A stretch of 64,000 nt of DNA from contig NKIM01000009.1 in NCBI GenBank assembly GCA_002255955.1, positions 62,001-126,000 on the forward strand, written 5' to 3'. The notes beneath the pieces were generated by a model, which made no database searches, was not told the DNA's origin, and saw only the letters and a program-made list of their open reading frames with translations. This document shows positions 43,868 through 53,655 of this stretch, piece after piece. Position 1 is the first letter of the stretch, and every line of letters starts with the position of its first letter. A program made the position numbers and the translations under genes. The DNA is from Burkholderiales bacterium PBB2 (GTDB taxonomy: Bacteria > Pseudomonadota > Gammaproteobacteria > Burkholderiales > Burkholderiaceae_C).

Positions 43868-44710
43868 ATGAGTTCAAACAAGCCGTCCCGCCCGCGTTCG
43901 TCCGCCGCCCCTGCGCGCCCGGGCTCCAGCCACCGCTCCGGTCCGGGCCCTCGGCCAGGCCCCGGCGCATCAAGCCCAGGCGCCGCCAGCCGCCCCGGCC
44001 CGCGTGGCAGCCACGCCGCCTCGGCCGCCAAACCGCCGCTGGCGAAACCGCAAATCCAGCCGCTCAGCGAAGCCGAGCTGGATCAGCTGCAAGACCTGCT
44101 CGACCAGGTGCCCGCGCCGCTGGAGCCGCTCGATGTCAGCATGCTGGACGGCTACCTGGTCGGCGTGCTGCTGCAGCCCAAGGCCGTGCCCGCCTTTCAG
44201 TGGACCCGCCATGTGCTGGACAGCGAGGAAGGCCGCAACCCGCCCGAGCGCTTCGACAGCCGGCCCCTGCTGGCCCTGGTCAAGCGCCGCTACCAGCAGC
44301 TGAACCAGGCCATCGTCGACCGCCAGTGGTTCGACCCCTGGGTGTTCGAGATGCAGGGCGAAGAGGATGAAGAAGACGAAGCCGAACCCTCCGAAGTGGT
44401 CTTCCCCTGGGTGGCCGGCTTTGCCCTGGCGACCGAGCTCTTCCCCGAGCTGATGCGCGAGGACGCGGCCGATCTGCTGGAGCCCCTGGCCGCGATCTTC
44501 ATGCACCTGGATCCGGACGACCTCGAGGACGCCGACGACTTGCTCGAGGAGATCGAGTCGCTAGAGCCGCCCAAGGACCTGGAAGAGGCGGTCGAAGGCC
44601 TGGTCAGCGCCTGCCTGATGCTGGCCGACGTCAGCCGGCCGCAGGCCAAGCCTGCAGCGCCACAGCGCCCGCCGGCCCGGCGCGGCCCGCCGCCGCGCGG
44701 CCGCTACTGA
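43868..44710 (+). CDS. UPF0149 (YecA/YgfB-like) family protein
   Basis: 280 residues. Residues 1-60 are Ser/Pro/Arg-rich and disordered. The UPF0149 domain (about 68-260) has LDQVPAPLEPLDVSMLDGYLVGVLL and WFDPWVFEM. Lacks the C-terminal SEC-C zinc motif; it instead ends with a basic Pro/Arg tail. A paralogue with SEC-C lies at 53656-54435. Role unknown. ATG 43868. Confidence 0.9.
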   Translation: MSSNKPSRPRSSAAPARPGSSHRSGPGPRPGPGASSPGAASRPGPRGSHAASAAKPPLAKPQIQPLSEAELDQLQDLLDQVPAPLEPLDVSMLDGYLVGVLLQPKAVPAFQWTRHVLDSEEGRNPPERFDSRPLLALVKRRYQQLNQAIVDRQWFDPWVFEMQGEEDEEDEAEPSEVVFPWVAGFALATELFPELMREDAADLLEPLAAIFMHLDPDDLEDADDLLEEIESLEPPKDLEEAVEGLVSACLMLADVSRPQAKPAAPQRPPARRGPPPRGRY

Positions 44711-44720
44711 AAAAGCCGGC

Positions 44721-47180
44721 TCAGGGCTTGGGGGCCCGCGGATCGCGGGTCTGGCGCTTCATCCAGTCGCTCATCTCGCGCAGCACATGGCCTTGCGACT
44801 CGCGCGCCGCATAGCCATGTGACTCCAGCGGCAGGGTCACATAACGGACCTTGCCGCCGGTGCCCGCCAGAGCCTGGTACAGGCGCTGGGTCTGGATCGG
44901 ATAGGTGCCCGGGTTGTCGTCGTTCTCGCCGTGGATCAGCAGGATGGGTTCTTTGAGCTTGTTGGCGTAGTTGAACGGTGACAGGCGCAGGTAGACGTCT
45001 TGCGCCTCCCAGTAGGTGCGGCGCTCGCTCTGGAAACCGAAGGGCGTGAGCGTGCGGTTGTAAGCGCCGCTGCGCGCGATGCCAGACTTGAACAGATCGG
45101 TGTGGGCCAGCAGATTGGCCGTCATGAAGGCGCCGTAGCTGTGGCCGCCCACCACCATCTGCGAGCGCTCGCTGACCCCCAGCTCCACCGCTTTGTCGAT
45201 GATGGCCTGGGCATTGGCGGTTATCTGCTCGACAAAGCTGTCGTTGACCGTCTTCGGGTCGCCGACCACGGGCATGGTGGCGTCCATCAACACCACATAG
45301 CCATCGAGCACCAGCATCAGCGGGCTGGTGCCGCCGAAGGTGTTGAAACGCGTGGCCGAGCCGCTGACCTGGCCGGCGGTCGAGGCGTCGGTGAATTCCA
45401 GCGGGTAGGCCCAGACGAAGGTCGGACGCGGCTCACCCTTTTTGAAATCGGGCGGCAGGTAGAGCCAGAAGCTCAGCTCCACGCCATCGGCGCGCTTGAA
45501 CTTGACCAGCTCGCGTTGGATATCGCGCAGCTGCGGCGTCGGGTCGCGGTGCTGGGTCAGTGCCTGCATCTGGCCGAAATCGGCACCGCTGCGCAGCAGC
45601 AAATTGGGCGGCTCGTTGAAGGTCTCGCGGCTGCTCAGCAGGCGGCCATCGGCCAGCAAGCTGATGGGCCGCTCGTAGTGCGTGCTGCCGGACTGGAACA
45701 GGCGCTCGGTCTGGCCGGTCTTGAGGCTCAGGCGGTCAATGAAGGGCCGGTCGCCGGCCGGGCTGGCGCCTTGGCCGACCAGCAGCAGGCGGTCTTCGGC
45801 ATCCAAGCGCGCGACGCTGTGGCCGTTGGGCAGCACGCGGGTCAGCGGCTGGCCGGGGTCTTTGTAGCGGTCACGCTGGGAGCGGTCCTGCAGGCGCTGC
45901 GGCGGCGCGCTGCCGTCCAGCGCCAGCAGGTCGACGCTGAGCCAGCGGCGGTCGCGGTCAAACTCGGCCACCAGGGCGCGCGGCTTGGCCTCGACAAAGC
46001 TCAGGCTGACCAGGCGGCCGGCGGTGCGGTGCACCTCGCGGGCCTCGCCCTGGTAGGGCGCGTCCAGGCGCATCAGGCGGTCCCGGTGGCTGACCTTGGT
46101 GTTCGGATCACCTCCGTCCAGGGCTTCCACCCAGTAGACAGCGCCATCGGCCAGAGGCGAGGCCCAGTAGTTGCGCGGGCCAGTGATCACGCCCTCGACC
46201 GGCACACCCTGGCGGATCTTGACGGCGCCGAGGCTGCGCAGCAGCTTGCCTTGGGCGTCGCGCAGCTCGACCTCGCGGCCGAAGTCATTGGCGCCGACCT
46301 GGTAGCTGAAGGGCGGCACCAGGCGCTCGACCAGCAGCGCGCCCTGCGTGCCCACGGTCTGCACCTGGGCGATCAGGCCCGGCGCACCGATCTCGCGCGA
46401 GGCGCCGCTGCGCAGGTCCACCCGGCGCAGCACGGCGCTGGCCTGGTGCTGGAACAGGGCTTCATCCTGGCGGTTCTTAAGCAGGTCCTGGCGCGTGAAC
46501 TCGGGCGAGGTCTGGCCCATGGACTCCTGGATGGACGGGCCGCTGGGCACGCTGAACTGCGGTGCCGGGCCGCGCTGGTCCGGCACGGCCACCGCCACCA
46601 GCTCGTCGGCATTGAGCCAGGCCACATCGCGCTCGAACATGGGGTTCAGGCGCAGGCCGCGCAGCGGCTTGAACGCACCGGTGGTGACATCACCGACCCA
46701 GAGTTCGATGGCCTTGTCGGTGCGGCGGTTGAGCAGGAAGCGGCGGCCGTCCGGCGACCAGCGCAGTTGGTGGAAAGCACCACCGACCGGCAGGCGCACC
46801 TCACGGGCCGGCGCTTCGGGCCGTGCCAGGTCGCGCAGCTGCAGCGATTCGATCGCGGTGATCATCTGCGGGCCGCCGGCCGCAGCGTCGTAGCGGCCAC
46901 CGGCCAGGCGATGGATGGGGCGGGCCAGATCGGCAATCGTGCGGTGGCGCTGCAGCTGGGCCACGGCCAGGGTCTTCTGGTCGGGCGAGAGCTGGTGCAC
47001 CGGCAGGCCCGGCGCATCGAGAACGGCGCGCATGGCCGCGGAGGGCTGCTGGTAGCCCTCGGCACTCGCCGGACCGGCGGCAGCGGCTTGCGGTGCCTGT
47101 GCGAACGAGGCGGTGTTCAAGCTGCCCAGGGCCAGCGCGATGGCCAGGGGCAAAAGACGGGGAGCAGGGCTGAAGCGCAT
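44721..47180 (-). CDS. Exported S9-family peptidase (prolyl oligopeptidase-like)
   Basis: 819 residues. The signal peptide ends at SFAQA (about 28). An N-terminal beta-propeller region (about 60-560) precedes the alpha/beta-hydrolase. Catalytic residues: Ser in GGHSYGAFMT, Asp in HGENDDNPG and His in LESHGYAA. It probably cleaves peptides in the periplasm; the family is often called glutamyl endopeptidase- or dipeptidyl peptidase-like. Opposite strand to the UPF0149 gene, 10 bases apart. Confidence 0.93.
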   Translation of the reverse strand: MRFSPAPRLLPLAIALALGSLNTASFAQAPQAAAAGPASAEGYQQPSAAMRAVLDAPGLPVHQLSPDQKTLAVAQLQRHRTIADLARPIHRLAGGRYDAAAGGPQMITAIESLQLRDLARPEAPAREVRLPVGGAFHQLRWSPDGRRFLLNRRTDKAIELWVGDVTTGAFKPLRGLRLNPMFERDVAWLNADELVAVAVPDQRGPAPQFSVPSGPSIQESMGQTSPEFTRQDLLKNRQDEALFQHQASAVLRRVDLRSGASREIGAPGLIAQVQTVGTQGALLVERLVPPFSYQVGANDFGREVELRDAQGKLLRSLGAVKIRQGVPVEGVITGPRNYWASPLADGAVYWVEALDGGDPNTKVSHRDRLMRLDAPYQGEAREVHRTAGRLVSLSFVEAKPRALVAEFDRDRRWLSVDLLALDGSAPPQRLQDRSQRDRYKDPGQPLTRVLPNGHSVARLDAEDRLLLVGQGASPAGDRPFIDRLSLKTGQTERLFQSGSTHYERPISLLADGRLLSSRETFNEPPNLLLRSGADFGQMQALTQHRDPTPQLRDIQRELVKFKRADGVELSFWLYLPPDFKKGEPRPTFVWAYPLEFTDASTAGQVSGSATRFNTFGGTSPLMLVLDGYVVLMDATMPVVGDPKTVNDSFVEQITANAQAIIDKAVELGVSERSQMVVGGHSYGAFMTANLLAHTDLFKSGIARSGAYNRTLTPFGFQSERRTYWEAQDVYLRLSPFNYANKLKEPILLIHGENDDNPGTYPIQTQRLYQALAGTGGKVRYVTLPLESHGYAARESQGHVLREMSDWMKRQTRDPRAPKP

Positions 47181-47252
47181 GGTGAGGTGTCGCCGTTTTG
47201 AAACGAAGCGACGACTCTAGCAGCGCCCGCCCCGGCGCCGCGCCCGGCCGGC

Positions 47253-48563
47253 TTATTGGCTGAACAGGCGTGCGGCGTGCAGACCCAGGCCGGTGGCGAC
47301 CGAGGCAAAACGGTCGCCGCGCACATGCTGGGCTTGCGGGTAGTCGGCAGCGATCTTCTCGGCCAGGAAGCGCAGGCCGGTGGAGCCACCGGTGAAGTAG
47401 AGCGCATTGATCTGATCGGGCCGCAGGCCGGCCTGGGCCACGGCCTCGCGCCCGGCCTGGACGATGCGGCCGATGTCAGCCTCCAGGGCCTGCACCGCCA
47501 CCGTTTCGCTCAGGGCGACCTCGAGGCCGCTTTCGACCAGGCCCAGGTCGATAACGGTGTCGCCACCGCCGGAGACGGCAATCTTGGCGCCCTCGGCACG
47601 GCCGGCCAGCTCGTGGCCGAGATGGTCTTCCACCACCGTCATCAGGCGTTGGTGGTGCTTGAGGTTGCCGTAGAAGCTGCGCATCTGGCGCAGCTCGGCC
47701 ACGCGCTGCGGGCTGTAGACGGTGTTGATCAAGTGCCAGGTGGCCAGGTCAAAGTAGACGCCGCTGGGCACTTCGCGCGGCGGCGAGCCAGCGCGCTCGG
47801 GGCCGAAGCTGCGGTAGCCGAACTCGCGCAAGATGCTGGCCAGCTCGATGTGGCGGTCGAAATCGGTGCCGGCGATGTGCACGCCGTGGTTGGCCAGGAT
47901 GTCATCGCGGCGGTCCAGGCGGTTCATGCGTTCGGGACCGACACGCACGACGGAGAAGTCAGAGGTACCGCCGCCTATGTCGGCGACCAGCACGATCTGC
48001 TCGCGGTCGATCTGGTGCTCAAAGTCGAAGGCCGCGGCGATGGGCTCGAACTGGAAATGCACCTCGTCGAAGCCGACCTTGTGGGCGGCCGCCTCCAGCG
48101 AGGCCTGCGCCGCGGCGTCGCGCGCCGGCTCGCCATCGACAAAGAAGACCGGCCGGCCCAGCACCAGCTTGTTCAGCGGGCCCGGCGCGCCCGAGGCCAG
48201 GGCGGTGTTGCGCAAGCGCTTGAGGTAACCGGCCAGGATGTCCGAATACTTGACGCCGCGGCCGCCGCCGACATCGGTGGTCTGCTCGATCAGGCCCGAG
48301 CCCAAAATGCTCTTCATCGAGCGCATCAGCCGGCCGTCCGCCCCCTCGACGTAGGCCGCCACGGCGGCGCGACCGAAGGCGCGCGGTGGGCCATCGGCGT
48401 CATGCCGGCCTTCCACGAAGTAGAAGACCGCCGTCGGCATGGTGGTGTGCTCGCCCTCCAGCGCCACCAGGCGCATGCCGCCGCCCTCCGCCGGCACGGC
48501 AATGGCCGAGTTGGAGGTGCCAAAGTCGATGGCGCAGAAGGACGGGGCGGAGGCGTGGCTCAT
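47253..48563 (-). CDS. Hsp70-like chaperone of the YegD type
   Basis: 436 residues, nucleotide-binding domain only. CAIDFGTSNSAIAV (phosphate 1), VLVADIGGGTSDFSVVRVG (phosphate 2) and YFTGGSTGLRF near 370-380 are the actin/Hsp70 motifs. Lacks a substrate-binding domain, as in YegD. Chaperone role is unproven. It starts 72 bases before the S9 peptidase gene on the same strand. Confidence 0.9.
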   Translation of the reverse strand: MSHASAPSFCAIDFGTSNSAIAVPAEGGGMRLVALEGEHTTMPTAVFYFVEGRHDADGPPRAFGRAAVAAYVEGADGRLMRSMKSILGSGLIEQTTDVGGGRGVKYSDILAGYLKRLRNTALASGAPGPLNKLVLGRPVFFVDGEPARDAAAQASLEAAAHKVGFDEVHFQFEPIAAAFDFEHQIDREQIVLVADIGGGTSDFSVVRVGPERMNRLDRRDDILANHGVHIAGTDFDRHIELASILREFGYRSFGPERAGSPPREVPSGVYFDLATWHLINTVYSPQRVAELRQMRSFYGNLKHHQRLMTVVEDHLGHELAGRAEGAKIAVSGGGDTVIDLGLVESGLEVALSETVAVQALEADIGRIVQAGREAVAQAGLRPDQINALYFTGGSTGLRFLAEKIAADYPQAQHVRGDRFASVATGLGLHAARLFSQ

Positions 48564-48648
48564 GGAGAAGCGGCTGTGATGAGCCGAACGGCAGGGGGGC
48601 GCGGATTGTACCGGGCCGCCCTGAATCGCCCGAAGCGCGGGCGTAGGG

Positions 48649-49929
48649 TCAAGCCACCGCGCCGTAGAAATTGAACGCCATGGGCGGGCGGCGACCGGCC
48701 ATCAACTCGGCCAGGGCGTGGCCGGAGCCGGCGCCATGGGTCCAGCCCAGGGTGCCATGGCCGGCATTGAGCCAAAGGTTGGCGGCCTTCTTGCTGCGGC
48801 CGATGTAGGGGATGTTGGTCGGCGTGCTCGGGCGCAGGCCGGTCCAGTAGTTGGTTTCGCTGAGGTCGGCCACGCCGGGGAAGAGCTCTTCGTAGCGCTT
48901 GACCAGCGCCTCGCAGCGGGTGCGCGAGGTCGGGCGATTGAGGTCGCTGTCGAAGCCGCAGAGCTCGGCCGTGCCAGCGATGCGGATGCTGTCGCCCAGG
49001 CGCGAGATGGCGATCTTGCGGGTGTCGTCGAGCAGGCTGACGACGCTGGCCTGCTCCGGCTTCTTGAGCTTGAGCGTGGCCGAGTAGCCCTTGGCCGGGT
49101 AGATGTTGAGGAACTCGCCGAGCGGCTTGATCAACATCGGCGTGTAGGAACCCATGGCCGCGACGAAGGCATCGGCGCGCAGTTCGCGCTTCTTGCCGCT
49201 ACGCACATCAGCGATCTGCACCGCGTCGATCTGCTGGCCGCTGCGCGAAAGCTGCAGGATGTCGTGCTCGTACAGGAAGGTGGCGCCGCGCTGCTGGCAG
49301 AGCTGGGCCAGCTTTTGCGTGAAGACCTTGGCATCGCCCGACTCATCGCTGGGCGTGAAGGTGCCGCCGTGGATGTTGCGGCCGAAAGCGGCCAGGGCCG
49401 GCTCGATCTTCAGCACCTCGTCACGGCCCAGCACGCGGCGGTCCACACCGTGACGGCGCATGATCTCGGCCCCGGCGGCGCCGGCCTCGAAATCGGCCTG
49501 CGAGGAGAAGAAGTGCAGGATGCCGCGCTCCAGCCGCTCGTACTCGATGCCGGTCTGGCTGACCAGGGCCTTCAACGATTCGTGGCTGTAGCGGCCCAGC
49601 TGCACCAGCTGCTCGACATTGCGCTCAAACGCCGCGTCACTGCATTGGGTCAGGAAGCTCAGGCCCCATATCCACTGCTTGGGGTCCAGGCTGGGGCGGA
49701 ACAGCAGCGGCGAGTCGTCGCGCAGCAGCCACTTGGCCACCTTGAAAGGCGCGCCGGCATTGGCCCAGGGTTCGCAAAAGCTGACCGAGATCTGCGCACC
49801 GTTGGCGAAGCTGGTTTCCAGCGCCGCATCGGGCTGGCGATCCACCACGGTCACCTCATGGCCTTGCTCCAGCAGGTACCAGGCGGTGCTGATGCCGATG
49901 ATGCCGGCTCCCAGGACGACGACTTTCAT
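48649..49929 (-). CDS. dadA: D-amino acid dehydrogenase small subunit
   Basis: 426 residues. The FAD Rossmann motif GAGIIGISTAWYLLEQGHEV is at residues 7-26, with SFANGAQISVSFCEPWANAG near 40-59. The C-terminal stretch YWTGLRPSTPTNIPYIG and NAGHGTLGWTHGAGSG is DadA-like. Oxidises D-amino acids, especially D-alanine, to 2-oxo acids, passing electrons to quinone. No alanine racemase gene is adjacent. Confidence 0.95.
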   Translation of the reverse strand: MKVVVLGAGIIGISTAWYLLEQGHEVTVVDRQPDAALETSFANGAQISVSFCEPWANAGAPFKVAKWLLRDDSPLLFRPSLDPKQWIWGLSFLTQCSDAAFERNVEQLVQLGRYSHESLKALVSQTGIEYERLERGILHFFSSQADFEAGAAGAEIMRRHGVDRRVLGRDEVLKIEPALAAFGRNIHGGTFTPSDESGDAKVFTQKLAQLCQQRGATFLYEHDILQLSRSGQQIDAVQIADVRSGKKRELRADAFVAAMGSYTPMLIKPLGEFLNIYPAKGYSATLKLKKPEQASVVSLLDDTRKIAISRLGDSIRIAGTAELCGFDSDLNRPTSRTRCEALVKRYEELFPGVADLSETNYWTGLRPSTPTNIPYIGRSKKAANLWLNAGHGTLGWTHGAGSGHALAELMAGRRPPMAFNFYGAVA

Positions 49930-49953
49930 TGCGTGTACTCCACAAGTTCAAAT

Positions 49954-50589
49954 TCAAACGCCAAGGGGACCCAGCAGCAGTTGTAATCCCAAGGCAAACA
50001 TCAGCAAAGCGATCAGTGCGTCGATGCCGCGCCAAACCAACGGCCGGCTCAAAGGCCCGGCAGCCGCAGCCGCACCGAACCCCAAAACCGTGAACCACAT
50101 CACGGAAGCCAGCGAGGCCCCTGTGGCAAAGGCCCAACGCAAATCAAGCGGCTGCTGATTGCCCAAAAGCCCCAGCAGCACGACGGTGTCCAGATAGACA
50201 TGCGGATTCAGATAGGTCATGGCCAGCGCGCTGAGCAAGGTGGCCCACAAACCCGCCGAACCGGAAGCGGCCTCCAAGGCACCCGAGCCACGCCAGGCAC
50301 GCCGGGCGGCCTGAACGCCGTACCAGATGAGAAACAGGGCGCCGCCGTAGCGAAACGCGTTCATCAAGCCCGCACTGGAGGCAATGGCCGCGCCAAGGCC
50401 GAAGACACCGAGGCAGATCAGCAAGAGATCCGACACAGCGCACAGGGCCACCACCGGTCCGACATGACTTCTGAGCAAACCTTGACGCAGCACCAAGGCG
50501 TTTTGCGCGCCAATGGCCATGATCAGGCTGGCTCCGCTGAGCCAGCCTTGGGTCAGGGCGCCAAAGGCGCTGGGGCTGCTGTCCATCAT
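49954..50589 (-). CDS. argO: LysE/ArgO-family basic amino acid exporter
   Basis: 211 residues with six hydrophobic helices. GASLIMAIGAQNALVLRQGL near 18-37 and LNPHVYLDTVVLLG near 135-148 are the LysE/ArgO signature. Exports arginine or lysine. ATG at 50589 (a second follows immediately). Divergent from an ArgP-like LysR regulator, the usual pairing. Confidence 0.93.
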   Translation of the reverse strand: MMDSSPSAFGALTQGWLSGASLIMAIGAQNALVLRQGLLRSHVGPVVALCAVSDLLLICLGVFGLGAAIASSAGLMNAFRYGGALFLIWYGVQAARRAWRGSGALEAASGSAGLWATLLSALAMTYLNPHVYLDTVVLLGLLGNQQPLDLRWAFATGASLASVMWFTVLGFGAAAAAGPLSRPLVWRGIDALIALLMFALGLQLLLGPLGV

Positions 50590-50665
50590 GGGTGGCGGAT
50601 TGTCGGCAGAGTCCGTGCAAACCAGAAGCACAATTCATATTTGTCGGCGTACATTAGCCGTACTT

Positions 50666-51592
50666 ATGAAAGACCTGGATTCCGCCGGACTGGACTGCCT
50701 GGCCGCCCTGGCCGATGAACGCAGCTTCGAGCGCGCCGCCCAGCGCCTGTCCATCACCCAGAGCGCCATCTCCCAGCGTTTGCGCAGCCTGGAAGCGCAG
50801 GTCGGTCAGTTGCTGGTGGTGCGCTCACGGCCGCTGCGCCTGACCGAGCCGGGCAAGGTCTTGCTTCGCTTTGCACGCCAGCTGCAGGCGCTGCGCACCG
50901 ATGTGGCGCGTGAGCTGGGCGCCCAGGTGGCGCCGAACGAGCGCATCGCCATCGCCATCAATGCCGACAGCCTGGCCACCTGGGTGTTGCCGGCGCTGGA
51001 TCCGGTGGTACAGGCTGGCCTGCGCGAAGGCTACGGCCTGGAGTTGGTGGTGGACGATCAGGATTTCACCCATGATTGGCTGCGCCAGGGCGAGGTGCTG
51101 GGCTGCGTCAGCACGGTCAGCCAGGCGCTGCGCGGCTGCCTGGTGCAACCGCTGGGGGTGATGCGCTATGTGGCGGTGGCCAGCCCGGAGTTTCTGCAGC
51201 GGCAGCTGCCCGAGGGCCTGAACGAGGCCAATTTCGCCAGCACGCCCTTCCTGGTTTTCAATCGCAAGGACGACAGCCAGGTGCAGTGGGTGGCCAAGGC
51301 CTTCCAGGTGCAGTCACCGCGGCTGCAGGAACGCTATGTGCCGTCCAGCGAAGCCTATGTGCGGGCGGTCTGCATGGGCTGGGGGGTGGGCGTGGCGCCG
51401 GAACTGCAGGTGCGGCCGCTCTTGCAAAGTGGCGCCCTGGTGGCGCTGCGGCCGGAGTTGAGCGTGGATGTCACGCTGTATTGGCACCAGTGGAAGCTGG
51501 TTTCAGATCTGGCACCGGCCCCCGCGCGGGTGGCGCTGCTGGACCAGATCGGTCAGGCCCTGGCGCGGGGTGCGCGCGCGGCCTTGAAATAA
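50666..51592 (+). CDS. argP: ArgP/LysG-type LysR regulator
   Basis: 308 residues. LysR helix-turn-helix with FERAAQRLSITQSAISQRLR near 25-44. The effector domain has QVQWVAKAFQVQSP and YVRAVCMGWGVGVAPELQ as in ArgP/LysG. Likely activates the divergent exporter gene in response to Arg or Lys. No clear Shine-Dalgarno precedes the ATG. Confidence 0.92.
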   Translation: MKDLDSAGLDCLAALADERSFERAAQRLSITQSAISQRLRSLEAQVGQLLVVRSRPLRLTEPGKVLLRFARQLQALRTDVARELGAQVAPNERIAIAINADSLATWVLPALDPVVQAGLREGYGLELVVDDQDFTHDWLRQGEVLGCVSTVSQALRGCLVQPLGVMRYVAVASPEFLQRQLPEGLNEANFASTPFLVFNRKDDSQVQWVAKAFQVQSPRLQERYVPSSEAYVRAVCMGWGVGVAPELQVRPLLQSGALVALRPELSVDVTLYWHQWKLVSDLAPAPARVALLDQIGQALARGARAALK

Positions 51593-51602
51593 GTCAGAAA
51601 AA

Positions 51603-51788
51603 TCAGTCGCGGCCGGCGGCCGATGCGGCCAGGGCCACCGAGGCCACCATGGACTTGGATTCCAGCAAAGCCAGGCGTTGCAGGCCCGGCTTCTTGCGAT
51701 CCTGGATGGAATGCGCCAGGCTCAAGGCGCACACCATGACCAGTGCGACCGTGCCCAGGGCCAGCCATTTCATTAGAAGTGCGTTCAT
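51603..51788 (-). CDS. Small membrane protein, unknown
   Basis: 61 residues. One transmembrane helix near 5-25 (MKWLALGTVALVMVCALSLA), then a basic segment (QDRKKPGLQRL) and an Ala/Ser tail ending AAGRD. The ribosome site is weak (AAGAACACCT). A hypothetical protein; gene reality inferred from the helix and its position after argP in convergent orientation. Confidence 0.45.
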   Translation of the reverse strand: MNALLMKWLALGTVALVMVCALSLAHSIQDRKKPGLQRLALLESKSMVASVALAASAAGRD

Positions 51789-52078
51789 AGGTGTTCTTGT
51801 AACAGTGCCGTGTGACGCAGTTGGCATCACAGCGGGATCGGCAGAATAGCCATAAACCCGCCGCGCGAACACCCATCTAAGGGGGGGTGATCGGGTTTTC
51901 ACCCTTTATCCCTCGATATGAAGTATGCAAAGGGAAATTTCACCTCCGCGGGAGCGTGTGGTTTTCCCAACTAGACCGCGAAGAGCACCCAGTTCGGGGA
52001 TTCGTCGCCTGGGCAGATCAAGCACACTGGAATCGCCCCTGCAGCATGACTGCATCCCCTGGATGTGCGAGGTTCGAT

Positions 52079-52294
52079 ATGCGATTCACCCCAGCTTTGC
52101 GCTTCTTCCGTCGCAATTCGACGCTCCCGCAGGAGCAGGACCCCGCCGACCTGGGCACAGCCTTTGGCATGGAAGCCAGCCTGGAGGACGGCGACGACTA
52201 CCGCGCCAGCGTCAGCGAGATCGAACTGGAGTCGCAGCGCTCCCGCGCCGCACTCGAATCCCCCCTGGCCTGGCTGTCTTCCAAACGCAACTGA
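52079..52294 (+). CDS. Small hydrophilic protein, unknown
   Basis: 71 residues, MRFTPALRFFRR start, acidic mid-part (EDGDDYRASVSEIELESQ), no membrane helix. The 290-base stretch 51789-52078 before it contains no other gene; it includes a G-run near 51881-51887 and is AT-richer around 51890-51960, where its promoter may lie. Function unknown, moderate support only. Confidence 0.45.
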   Translation: MRFTPALRFFRRNSTLPQEQDPADLGTAFGMEASLEDGDDYRASVSEIELESQRSRAALESPLAWLSSKRN

Positions 52295-52308
52295 GTGTCG
52301 CGCTGGCT

Positions 52309-52731
52309 TCAGCGCACCAACAGCACCGGCGTCGAGCAGTGCGCCATCACCTTGGTGGCCACAGACCCCAGCACCAAATTGCCGATCGCACTGTGGCCAT
52401 GTGAACCCAGGACGAGCAGGTCGAACTTGCCCTTCTCGGCCGTGCTGGCGATCACATCGGCCGCCGGGCCCACCTTGTTGAGGAACTCAGCCGGCAGCTT
52501 CTGCTTGGCAAAGAAGGCGCGCAAGGTCTTGAGCACCTTCTCGCCTTCGTCGGCGTAGTAGCCCTTCAGCAATTCCTTGTCGAGCACTGCGGCCGCGCGC
52601 GGCGGCACGGCCGGCACGGCATGCAGCACGGTGTACTGGTGGGCGCCACCCAACCACTCATCATGCGCGGCCAGATAGGCCAGCATGCGCTTGGTGTAAC
52701 TGCTTCCGTCAACGGCAACGAGGATCTTCAT
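52309..52731 (-). CDS. Universal stress protein UspA family
   Basis: 140 residues. Start KILVAVDGSSYTKRML, and an ATP-binding C-terminus GSHGHSAIGNLVLGSVATKV, which fits the G-2x-G-9x-G(S/T) pattern. ATP-binding stress protein. ATG 52731 with GGAAG upstream; a longer in-frame extension lacks support. Confidence 0.95.
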   Translation of the reverse strand: MKILVAVDGSSYTKRMLAYLAAHDEWLGGAHQYTVLHAVPAVPPRAAAVLDKELLKGYYADEGEKVLKTLRAFFAKQKLPAEFLNKVGPAADVIASTAEKGKFDLLVLGSHGHSAIGNLVLGSVATKVMAHCSTPVLLVR

Positions 52732-52822
52732 CGGGCTTCCTTCCGGGTTCATGGGCGCGGGACTGCATCGCGTGTTCGCAGTCTGACACAGGCCACGCGC
52801 AAGGAGCTGAGCCACATCAAGC

Positions 52823-53620
52823 TCAGGCCGAGAAGACCTCGATCAGCATTTGGGGGTCAAACCGAGCCGGCTCACCCTTGCGGGCATGGCCGCGGGCATT
52901 GCAGATGACGCGCGTGGCGCCGTTCGCATGCTCAAAACGGTAGTCGTTCTGGCAGTGCAAATGCCCGTGCAACCAAAGGCGCGCGCCTGGCAACAAGGCT
53001 TCATCGTCGTTGCAGAAGCTGGCCGTGCCGGGCTGCTTGCCGTAACGCGGATCGGCGCTGCGCAAGCTGGGCGCGAAGTGGGTGACCACGACCGTGGCAT
53101 CCCAGGCTGCCGCCTCACTGGCGTCGATGTCGCCCAGGCTGAGCTGCTGGGCCAGCCATTCTCGGCAGCGCAATCCCTGCTCGCGAACGGCGGCCGCATC
53201 GAAACTGGCACCGTTGCGGCTGGCGCCCATGACCCGCTGAAAATAACTGGCAGCCCGCATGGCGCGCTCGCGCTGCGCCGGGCCGAAGGTGTCGAAATCA
53301 CTCCAGCGCGTGCTGCCAAGAAAGCGCACGCGGCGGCCCGCAGCGTCAGGCCGAATGCAGGCGCTGTCGTCAAGCAGGGTGAAACCCAGCTCGGCCGACA
53401 GGGCCTGCAGGCCCAAGCGGGCTTGATCGACATCGCGGCCGTCGTACTCGTGATTGCCGGGCACAAAAATCACCGGCACCGGCCAATCGCGGAAGCGGCG
53501 CAGGCCGTCCCAGCGGCTGTCCACATCCCCGGCCAGGATCAGCAGATCAGCACCGGGAGTGGGCTCAGGATCGAAGGCCTCCGTCTCCAGATGGAGATCG
53601 GACAGCAGTTGCAGGCGCAT
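52823..53620 (-). CDS. Calcineurin-like metallophosphoesterase
   Basis: 265 residues. All metal motifs present: SDLHLE (7-12), GDVDSRW near 31-37, GNHEYDG near 55-61, and HGHLH near 218-222. Cytoplasmic phosphoesterase of unknown substrate, in the YkuE/Icc-like class. Confidence 0.93.
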   Translation of the reverse strand: MRLQLLSDLHLETEAFDPEPTPGADLLILAGDVDSRWDGLRRFRDWPVPVIFVPGNHEYDGRDVDQARLGLQALSAELGFTLLDDSACIRPDAAGRRVRFLGSTRWSDFDTFGPAQRERAMRAASYFQRVMGASRNGASFDAAAVREQGLRCREWLAQQLSLGDIDASEAAAWDATVVVTHFAPSLRSADPRYGKQPGTASFCNDDEALLPGARLWLHGHLHCQNDYRFEHANGATRVICNARGHARKGEPARFDPQMLIEVFSA

Positions 53621-53655
53621 GGCGGCTGCGCCTTCTCAGCAGCGCGACACCACGC